Origin: Granulicella sp.
GTDB lineage: Bacteria; Acidobacteriota; Terriglobia; Terriglobales; Acidobacteriaceae
DNA: 39,280 bases
Assembly (NCBI GenBank): GCA_027365345.1
Contig: DAHXNO010000054.1
Location: 1 to 39,280, forward strand
Reading direction: 5' to 3'
The position numbers were made by a program, and so were the translations under genes. Numbering within the stretch: the stretch's first letter is position 1; the number at the start of each line of letters is the position of its first letter. The notes beneath the pieces are model-generated. The model was not told the origin of the DNA. It did not search any database and was given only the letters and a program-made list of their open reading frames with translations. Shown here in pieces: positions 33,757 through 39,280 of the stretch.

Positions 33757-34593
33757 TTACCTTCCAACAGTTCCAAAGTCCACCCATCCATCAAGTCCAT
33801 CGATTAGCACGGTAACGCGCGCCACCGCGGTAGTGTCCGGCAAAGTTGCAACAACTTCATCCGAAGCGGCGCGGTTGGTCGGCGTCCACACCCTTCCCCG
33901 CCGCCGACAGTTGTATCGTGCATCCATCCCCCACTGACGGCCGTTCAGATAGACCTCGGATCGTACGCCGACGTTCATCGGATTCGGTGCGGCTGAAACA
34001 CCAAAATCCCTCAGGTAGCCGGTCGCATTTCGGGTGTCGGCGTTCAGACCCCGCCAGAATCTATTCTCCAGGAGCTGAAAGCCGCGACGCACTCCAGTCC
34101 TGTCAGCACAAACATCCAATGCGGCCCTCGCGAATCGACCAGGCACATACTCAAACCTCATAATCCGATCCGCATACAAAATGACGGTCTGCATGGGTGA
34201 GAAGCCGCTACGGAGGCGTTCGAGCACATGGATCCCGGCGGCTGAGACCCTGTACACTTCGCAGTAGCGGCTATGCGGGAGAGATTTCAGCATCCCGTGT
34301 AGCAGGTCATGGACGGGCTGTTCCTTTGCTGTCAAATCAATCTCATCCGGCTTGTCCCGGCTGGCGATCAACGTCGAACCATCGATACAAGACCCTCCGC
34401 CTTGTGCAAAAATACGGGAGCAGAGAGTTCCAGGGCGACCAACATCTGTGGCGGCTGAAAGTTTCGGATCGGGAAGCAGATCCTCGGTCCCCCGAAGGCC
34501 GGGGATTGGCGGCGCTTCCATACGATGAAACCCAATTGCAGCCGCGGGGGCTGGCAAACCAAAACGCTGACTGTAACCTAAACGAATGAGCAT
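33757..34593 (-). CDS. Degenerate transglutaminase-family homologue, catalytic residues lost
   Basis: A 278-residue protein colinear with bacterial transglutaminase-family proteins: M-L-I-R-L-G-Y start, S-R-Y-C-E-V near 108-113, [11 protein letters not shown] near 158-168, N-A-T-G-Y-L at 189-194, then E-V-Y-L-N-G and M-D-A-R-Y-N. From G-V to G-Y-L it aligns residue for residue with the intact sister at 30172-31152. Arg169 stands where the catalytic Cys should be, Gly171 replaces the following Asp, and Gly209 stands at the His position; only Asp224 of the triad remains. The frame is open throughout and AGGAG precedes the ATG, so it is either a pseudoenzyme (for example a binding or regulatory subunit) or a recently disabled gene. 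It is first in the minus-strand Anbu-locus run, 103 bp before the ATP-grasp gene. Confidence 0.75.
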   Translation of the reverse strand: MLIRLGYSQRFGLPAPAAAIGFHRMEAPPIPGLRGTEDLLPDPKLSAATDVGRPGTLCSRIFAQGGGSCIDGSTLIASRDKPDEIDLTAKEQPVHDLLHGMLKSLPHSRYCEVYRVSAAGIHVLERLRSGFSPMQTVILYADRIMRFEYVPGRFARAALDVCADRTGVRRGFQLLENRFWRGLNADTRNATGYLRDFGVSAAPNPMNVGVRSEVYLNGRQWGMDARYNCRRRGRVWTPTNRAASDEVVATLPDTTAVARVTVLIDGLDGWVDFGTVGR

Positions 34594-34772
34594 TCAGGCT
34601 CCTGGAACAATCACGGTTCTGAGCAAGGCATGGACTGGTGTCGCGTGGCGACCGTGTGGAAAACCGGCCTCTCGTGAAAACGGCGGCGTTCAGGGTATGG
34701 TGTTAAGGATTGAATAAATTCACAGTTTTTGCAAGCGCCCATCTCGCTTGGTTTCTAAACGCAGGAGAGTGA
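34594..34772. promoter_or_regulatory. Divergent control region of the Anbu locus
   Basis: 179 bp between the start of the minus-strand run and the Anbu gene. It contains a perfect small dyad TGAAT-AA-ATTCA (34711-34722) in an AT-rich patch, a possible operator or promoter core. GGAG lies just before the Anbu ATG. No confident -35/-10 pair. Confidence 0.4.
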
Positions 34773-35555
34773 ATGACTTATTGCCTCGGCATCAAGACAC
34801 GTGACGGCCTCATCATGGCATCCGACTCACGCACCAACGCTGGCTACGATCAGGTAAATGTCTGCCGCAAGATGCATACCTTTTCAAATCCGGGTGAGCG
34901 TGCCTTTGTCGTCCTTACCAGCGGCAGCCTTTCCATCACCCAATCTGTGATCACACTGCTTCGCGAAGAATTTAAGCACGGCACCGGGCTCGCAACAGCG
35001 CGCAATATGTATGAAGCAGCGCGCGTCGTGGGTTCCTGTGTTCGCACTGTTTCAGACATAGATCGAGATGCGCTCGCCAAAGATGAATTCGAGTTCAACA
35101 TTCACCTGCTTGTAGGCGGACAGATTAAGGGCGAGGCACCCGACCTTTACCTCATCTACCCACAAGGCAATCCAATTTGCGCAACCGATGACTCACCCTA
35201 TTTGCAGATAGGAGAAGTAAAATATGGTCGGCCAATTCTTGACCGCGGAATTGATTCGCAGAACACTTCTCTCGACGCAGCGTCGAAGTACGCGATGCTC
35301 TCCTTCGATGCAACGATGCGCTCCAACCTCACCGTAGGGCCGCCCATTGAGTTACTGCAATATCACAATGACAGTCTGCGTTTCGATAAATACCGCCGCT
35401 TCGGAGCATATGACTCTGAGCTGGATATGATTCACGCACGATGGGAACAAGGTCTGCGGCGAGTCGTCGATGACTTGCCGAGTATCCAGTTTGGAAGGAG
35501 CATTGAAGATTTAACCCGACTACAGACAACTCTCATTACCGCGGACGCAATCTAG
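34773..35555 (+). CDS. Anbu, proteasome-like N-terminal-nucleophile protein
   Basis: A 260-residue member of the ancestral beta-subunit (Anbu) branch of the proteasome/HslV superfamily. The N-terminus M-T-Y-C-L-G-I exposes Thr2 after Met removal. The M-A-S-D-S-R-T-N-A-G strand supplies Asp18, and R-K-M-H supplies the conserved Lys33. The G-G-Q-I-K-G segment and the late S-L-D-A-A-S-K-Y stretch fit the fold. Solved Anbu proteins form open-ring or helical assemblies, and their peptidase substrate is unknown. No HslU-like ATPase is nearby. The gene is divergent from the ATP-grasp/alpha-E/transglutaminase run it commonly accompanies. GGAG precedes the ATG with about 6 nt spacing. HslV is excluded by length and by the N-terminal motif. 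Confidence 0.93.
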   Translation: MTYCLGIKTRDGLIMASDSRTNAGYDQVNVCRKMHTFSNPGERAFVVLTSGSLSITQSVITLLREEFKHGTGLATARNMYEAARVVGSCVRTVSDIDRDALAKDEFEFNIHLLVGGQIKGEAPDLYLIYPQGNPICATDDSPYLQIGEVKYGRPILDRGIDSQNTSLDAASKYAMLSFDATMRSNLTVGPPIELLQYHNDSLRFDKYRRFGAYDSELDMIHARWEQGLRRVVDDLPSIQFGRSIEDLTRLQTTLITADAI

Positions 35556-36234
35556 CCCTGGTTGGCTCTAAAGGGTTAGGCTTGTGAAAAAACGCAGCTA
35601 TGGCTTTTCCGCTCCAATTGGCTAAGATTGACCACGTTTTGCGTGCCCTGCAATGTCGACTTCTAAAATCCGGTTGTGCAACAAATTCGAGCAGCCAGGA
35701 ATCAAAATATCAACATCGATCCGTCAGCGAGGTTGGGAAGGATCGAGTTGATATCGACAAGCGGCTTATTGATCTGCGATGCTTCACCTGAACCTCCAAA
35801 GCACCATCTTAGACGAGTATCCCGAATGATTCAATTAAAATGAGTCAACAAAAACGGACGACTCAATCGAGGATCTGGTGCGCGCCTCTCCATCCACGCT
35901 GATCCTTACGCCAGCCAGATCTTGCAAACAGCGGCGGTTCTGGAATTGGACGGCTCGTTCGCCCGCCTTCACTCTTCAGGGAGCTTCAGCCGCCAATCCA
36001 GAAACGCAACGTGCAAGCAGAATCTTCTTCCGCATAGGATCCGGGTTGCGAATGCGTCTACCGAAGCGCCAGCCAATCCGTAGCCGTCGTGGAGTCATCG
36101 GCCCATCTTCTGCGTCTAAGCAGACAGCGAAAACCTCCGCGCGACAGGTTCAGGTCTCCGGACGGGAACGAAGGATGGAGGTAAGGTGAGAAAACAGGAA
36201 GCAACGATGGATCCGGTATCAGCACGGAGGTGGG
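35556..36234. other. 679-bp stretch without a convincing gene
   Basis: The first 300 bp are relatively AT-rich, with no gene and no clear terminator after Anbu. GAGTC and GACTC (near 35842-35864) form a spaced dyad. From about 35880 to 36189 the sequence is coding-like in composition and has a basic 103-codon frame, but it has no family pattern. A second frame (H-A-D-P-Y-A-S-Q-I-L-Q-T-A-A-V-L-E-L) is interrupted by stops. This may be a gene remnant. The pilT ribosome binding site GGAGG lies at its end. Confidence 0.35.
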
Positions 36235-37419
36235 ATGTCTGAGTACGAAAGCGATCTATCACAACTCGTCTACGAGTTGAATCGATTGGCGCCTGGAACA
36301 AGGGCTGGCTCTTCCAGCAAGGCTGACGCGGAGAGCAGGAAGACGATCTCTCCCGACCCTTACCTGGACACATTTCTGGCGCAGGCTACCGAGCGAAACG
36401 CCTCTGACATTCTCCTGATCGCCGGAGCCGGAATCACCCTGCGCATCAGCGGCGTGCTCACTCCGTCCGCCGGCAAGGCGCTCTCTGCTGAAGACCTGCG
36501 CAGTCTCCTGTTGCCCCTTTTGACCGCCGAGCAGGTCAGGGAGTTGGAAAATCGCCGCGTGATCGACTTTTGTTTCGCTCGCGGAACGCTGGGCAGGTTT
36601 CGAGCAAACATGCATTACCAGCGCGGCACGTTGGCCGCCAGCATCCGCCTGCTCCCAGCGCAGATTCCCACCTTGGAATCCCTCAATCTTCCGCCCATCC
36701 TCGGTAGGCTGGTTGAGCGCCGCCAGGGTCTCATCCTGATCACCGGGCCCACGGGGAGCGGAAAAACCTCCACCATGGCGGCGCTCGTTCACCTCATCAA
36801 CACTCGCCGCCGCGAACACATCATCACCATTGAAGATCCTGTCGAATACCAGCACGCCAACCGCAACTCCATCATCGAGCAGATTGAGGTGGGCGTCGAT
36901 ACCCCGGGATTCTCCCACGCAGTCCGAGCTGTGCTGCGCCAAAGTCCCGATGTCATTCTCATCGGAGAGATGCGCGACCCCGAGACCATGGCCGCCGCCC
37001 TCACCGCCGCTGAGACCGGACATCTCGTCCTCTCTTCCCTGCACACCAACGACACCGCACAGACCATGTCACGGCTGTTGGATAGCTTTCCCGCCGGCAA
37101 CCAGACACAGATTCGTCAACAAATGTCACTCGCCCTGCTGGCCGTCATTGCGCAACAACTGGTGCCTGCCGCAGGTCAGGCCGGGCGCTTTCCTGCCTTG
37201 GAGATCATGGTGGCGACCAATGGAATTCGTAATCTGATCCGGACCGCTCAGGACCACCAGATCCGATCCCAGATCTCCACCGGAAGCGCTGATGGAATGA
37301 CCACCATGGATCAGTCGCTGGCCGAGCTTGTTCGCTCGCGCCGCATCTTGCGTGAGACCGCCATGGCCCACTGCCATCACCCCGAAGAACTCCGGTCCAT
37401 GCTCAACCGCGGCCTCTAA
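36235..37419 (+). CDS. pilT: PilT/PilU-family type IV pilus retraction ATPase
   Basis: A hexameric secretion-type ATPase that powers pilus retraction or twitching. The 394-residue protein has an N-terminal domain starting near residue 43 (L-D-T-F-L-A-Q-A-T-E-R-N-A-S-D-I-L) and then the RecA-like core. Walker A is G-P-T-G-S-G-K-T near 179-186, the Asp box is I-T-I-E-D-P-V-E-Y, Walker B is V-I-L-I-G-E-M-R-D-P-E-T, and the His box is L-S-S-L-H-T-N-D. The first 40 residues are a charged, non-conserved extension. GGAGG lies 4 nt before the ATG. No other pilus genes are in the window, so it is a stand-alone copy and could be a PilT paralogue rather than the main motor. Confidence 0.92.
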   Translation: MSEYESDLSQLVYELNRLAPGTRAGSSSKADAESRKTISPDPYLDTFLAQATERNASDILLIAGAGITLRISGVLTPSAGKALSAEDLRSLLLPLLTAEQVRELENRRVIDFCFARGTLGRFRANMHYQRGTLAASIRLLPAQIPTLESLNLPPILGRLVERRQGLILITGPTGSGKTSTMAALVHLINTRRREHIITIEDPVEYQHANRNSIIEQIEVGVDTPGFSHAVRAVLRQSPDVILIGEMRDPETMAAALTAAETGHLVLSSLHTNDTAQTMSRLLDSFPAGNQTQIRQQMSLALLAVIAQQLVPAAGQAGRFPALEIMVATNGIRNLIRTAQDHQIRSQISTGSADGMTTMDQSLAELVRSRRILRETAMAHCHHPEELRSMLNRGL

Positions 37420-37460
37420 GCCGAACTCTCGTCACTACGGAGCCGGCCTCAGACTCAGGA

Positions 37461-37469
37461 TGGTATACT
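37461..37469 (+). promoter_or_regulatory. Extended -10 promoter for tRNA-Leu
   Basis: TGGTATACT carries the extended TG-N motif in front of a TATACT -10 box, 54 nt before the tRNA. No good -35 hexamer is present, which the extended -10 can compensate for. Confidence 0.5.
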
Positions 37470-37522
37470 GCTCTAGGATTTGCGCGTTTCCCTGTCATGC
37501 GTACCGCGTGTGCCGGGCCCAC

Positions 37523-37607
37523 GCGGAGGTGGCGAAATTGGCAGACGCACTAGCTTGAGGTGCTAGCGCCGCAAGGCATAGGGGTTCAAGTCCCCTCCTC
37601 CGCACCA
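37523..37607 (+). tRNA. tRNA-Leu (anticodon GAG)
   Basis: An 85-nt tRNA with encoded CCA. Acceptor GCGGAGG pairs with CCTCCGC. The D-arm holds GCGAAATTGGCAGACGC. Anticodon stem CTAGC/GCTAG encloses loop TTGAGGT with anticodon GAG, reading CUC and CUU. A long class II variable arm (CGCCGCAAGGCATAG) is typical of leucine. The T-arm GGGG-TTCAAGT-CCCC is intact. Confidence 0.97.
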
Positions 37608-37620
37608 AGTCTTATCCTCA

Positions 37621-37650
37621 GGTCAACCCTCCCAAGCGGTTGGCCTTTTT
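37621..37650 (+). terminator. Rho-independent terminator after tRNA-Leu
   Basis: GGTCAACC (37621-37628) pairs with GGTTGGCC (37638-37645), 8 bp with one G-U pair and a 9-nt loop, followed by TTTTT. It lies 13 nt after the tRNA end. Confidence 0.88.
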
Positions 37651-37869
37651 GCTTGCTCTCCTTTTCTGTCGTCTCTGCCGATCGGCACAGCTCTGCACGG
37701 CCGCCGCGGCATGGTTCAGCGGCGCGAACCAATACCCCACGCAACATACGGATTCCACGCCCCTCTTTCCTGCAACCATCCATGCGTCTTCACAACTTTG
37801 CGGCGCCCGGCGCTCTTCCAGAAGCCCCGCAGCCGCCTGGAACTGGATGTAGAGGTTACGCGAACAATC

Positions 37870-38214
37870 TCATTCAAATGAGGCTACTGCGGCAGCCTCA
37901 TTCTCCTTCACGTCAAAGACCGTAGCCAACTTTGTGATCACCAGCAGGTCGCGAACCCTATGGGTCAAGTTGATCAGCTTCAACTCGCCGCCCAGGTTTT
38001 TTGCCGCGGTGTGGGCGCTCATCAACTCACCCAGCCCCGAACTGTCGATGTAGCTCACCTCTTCCAGATTCAGCACCATCTTCCGGATCCCGGCGCACAG
38101 GAGCATATCCACCCCAGCCTGCAGCGCCTTTGCATCTTCACCCAGGGTAATCGTCCCAGAAAGATCCACCACGGTCACCCCGCCTACGTCCCGGGTCTTC
38201 AACATCAAAGGCAT
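37870..38214 (-). CDS. STAS-domain anti-sigma factor antagonist
   Basis: A 114-residue single STAS domain of the SpoIIAA/RsbV type. The strand G-V-T-V-V-D-L-S-G-x-I opens the fold, and Y-I-D-S-S-G-L-G-E-L carries the phosphorylation serine (Ser58). Such proteins are dephosphorylated to release a sigma factor by binding the anti-sigma kinase. The start at 38214 has AAGGAG 8 nt upstream; the longer frame to 38283 adds 23 residues without family similarity. The kinase-like gene is divergent, 216 bp away, making a likely cognate pair. No sigma factor gene is beside it. Confidence 0.92.
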   Translation of the reverse strand: MPLMLKTRDVGGVTVVDLSGTITLGEDAKALQAGVDMLLCAGIRKMVLNLEEVSYIDSSGLGELMSAHTAAKNLGGELKLINLTHRVRDLLVITKLATVFDVKENEAAAVASFE

Positions 38215-38430
38215 GGCCGCGTCTCCTTCTACACTGGCGATCGACGGATGTCGGTTCGCGGTTCCGGCCAGAAACTGGTGCAAGTGTACCTCATGGGCCC
38301 ATGCTCCACGACCGTTTTACTTCAGGCTCACCCCGCAACATTTTCCGCTGGAAAGAGATCAATCCTGCTACGCTACTGGTGGCCCACAGTGTCTTCTCAC
38401 CCCTCTCGCAAACAAGGGGCGGAGAGGGGG

Positions 38431-38934
38431 ATGGCGTTGATCGACAAAACCACGAGCAGCAGCCCGCAAGATGAACTTGGCGAAAGAGCAACCAGTAAGC
38501 GAGTTGAGCTTCGATTACCCTCTCGACTCGGTTACGAGAAGGTAGCGATGAACACGGCGGCCAACCTGGCGCGCCTCATGGGCTTCAGCGAGGAGCGCAT
38601 TGAAGACCTCAAAACCGCCGTCGCCGAGGCTTGTATCAACGCCATGGAGCACGGCAACAAGCTCGACGAATCCCTTAGCGTCGCGGTGATCCTCTCCGCC
38701 GGCCCCGGCTCCCTGGAGGTCACCGTCACCGACACCGGCAACGGCCCCTCCCGCTCCGTTGGCAGCGCTCCCCTGGCTCCTGACATCGACAAAAAGATGC
38801 ATGAACAGGAAATGGCCCGCGGCATGGGCATGTTCCTTATCCAGGCCCTGGTCGACGAGGCCGAATGGATCAGCACCCCGCCCGTCGGCAGTTACGCTCG
38901 CATGGTCATTCACCTCCATCAGACCCCTGCTTAG
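38431..38934 (+). CDS. RsbW-like anti-sigma factor serine kinase (GHKL ATPase)
   Basis: A 167-residue HATPase_c protein. The N-box is E-A-C-I-N-A-M-E-H-G-N-K, the G1 box is D-T-G-N-G, and the G2 region is R-G-M-G-M-F-L-I. About 25 Ser/Thr-rich residues precede the domain (R-V-E-L-R-L-P-S-R-L). The family phosphorylates its STAS partner and holds a sigma factor or another target. The start at 38431 has GGAG 6 nt upstream; a longer frame runs antisense through the STAS gene and is rejected. The divergent STAS gene is the likely partner; whether the final target is a sigma factor or another output is not shown. Confidence 0.9.
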   Translation: MALIDKTTSSSPQDELGERATSKRVELRLPSRLGYEKVAMNTAANLARLMGFSEERIEDLKTAVAEACINAMEHGNKLDESLSVAVILSAGPGSLEVTVTDTGNGPSRSVGSAPLAPDIDKKMHEQEMARGMGMFLIQALVDEAEWISTPPVGSYARMVIHLHQTPA

Positions 38935-39074
38935 CGTCGCTCTCCCGTCGACGTCCACCCCAACTGGAGCCCCACTGTCGCACTTTTGCTCGATAAATGC
39001 ACGCCGGCGCTACGCTGCCCGTTTCACCCCCAAGGAATCGCATCCAGCCTGCATGCAACAGGAGCCCACGGGCG

Positions 39075-39280
39075 TCAGCCGTTCCTCGCAGGACGATCAG
39101 AGCCCTGCAAAACACCCCTCAACGCCGCCTCCAGCCCGGCCAGCGCCCTGGCGCTACCCCTCCCTAGGGCCACAGCTCTTCTCCACTCTCTCGGCCGTAG
39201 CGCCGTATGCAGGGCAAAGGCGCCCGTCCGGAAGTTCCCAAGCTCCCCCGTAAACGCCTCCAGCGAGCACAGCTCCACAT
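39075..39280 (-). CDS. Possible C-terminal fragment of an unidentified gene
   Basis: The minus-strand frame is open from the window edge to a TGA at 39075, 67 codons with strongly G/C-ending codons. The C-terminal part is helical and Ala/Leu/Arg-rich (A-R-A-L-A-G-L-E-A-A-L-R). The other two minus frames stop earlier. I recognise no family, and a GC shadow cannot be excluded. The plus-strand frame over the same stretch is even less protein-like. Confidence 0.3.
   Translation of the reverse strand, partial: VELCSLEAFTGELGNFRTGAFALHTALRPREWRRAVALGRGSARALAGLEAALRGVLQGSDRPARNG

Noticed and set aside
37960-38430. N-terminal extension of the RsbW-like kinase frame running through the STAS gene
   Set aside because: The extension is antisense to a complete STAS gene and lacks domain similarity; a good ribosome binding site precedes the ATG at 38431.

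Overview
The window looks like a chromosomal segment of a soil or plant-litter bacterium of the Acidobacteriota (Terriglobia type). This placement is an inference. It rests on the high GC content, a PEP-CTERM surface protein behind a sigma-54 promoter, the density of secreted plant-polysaccharide enzymes, a UxaE-type tagaturonate epimerase and an Anbu locus. No rRNA or other taxonomic marker is present to prove it. There is one tRNA, no CRISPR array, and no transposase or phage gene.

Left part (1-3.7 kb): the 3' end of a short-chain dehydrogenase; a PEP-CTERM protein with a textbook sigma-54 promoter, upstream dyads and a long leader; a strong intrinsic terminator; then a minus-strand pair, miaB and a bifunctional-nuclease (DUF151) gene.

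Ketogenic amino-acid block (3.9-15.6 kb): a plus-strand run (biotin-dependent carboxyltransferase of methylcrotonoyl-CoA type, acyl-CoA dehydrogenase, HMG-CoA lyase, crotonase) resembles the lower leucine pathway. It converges on a minus-strand run that degrades homogentisate and tyrosine (hmgA, fahA, a secreted alpha/beta hydrolase, hppD, scoA, scoB). HMG-CoA lyase and fumarylacetoacetase both release acetoacetate. The CoA-transferase ScoAB, encoded between the two runs and translationally coupled to hppD, can activate that acetoacetate. The biotin carboxylase subunit and maleylacetoacetate isomerase are not in the window.

Carbohydrate block (17.4-29.8 kb): a secreted GH3 glycosidase on plus; on minus, a pectin methylesterase, tagaturonate epimerase (uxaE), gluconokinase, an SDR sugar-acid dehydrogenase, a sulfatase and a secreted CE1-like esterase; then a divergent LacI-family regulator followed by a HAD hydrolase. 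A perfect 14-bp LacI-type palindrome lies between the regulator and the pectin methylesterase, so the regulator probably controls the pectin/uronate run. About 1 kb before the GH3 gene is gene-poor and holds one copy of a dispersed intergenic repeat; the second copy lies between the sulfatase and esterase genes.

Anbu block (30.1-35.6 kb): a minus-strand run of a degenerate transglutaminase homologue, a circularly permuted ATP-grasp protein, an alpha-E protein and an intact transglutaminase lies divergent from the proteasome-like Anbu gene. This is a conserved but poorly understood peptide-ligation/peptidase system. The unusual part here is the extra transglutaminase homologue, which keeps the fold but has lost the catalytic Cys and His. 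It is the most interesting observation in the window.

Right end (36.2-39.3 kb): a PilT-type ATPase, tRNA-Leu(GAG) with a promoter and terminator, a divergent STAS anti-anti-sigma and RsbW-like kinase pair, and what may be the C-terminus of a further minus-strand gene. Most long open frames antisense to these genes are GC-driven shadows and are left out.
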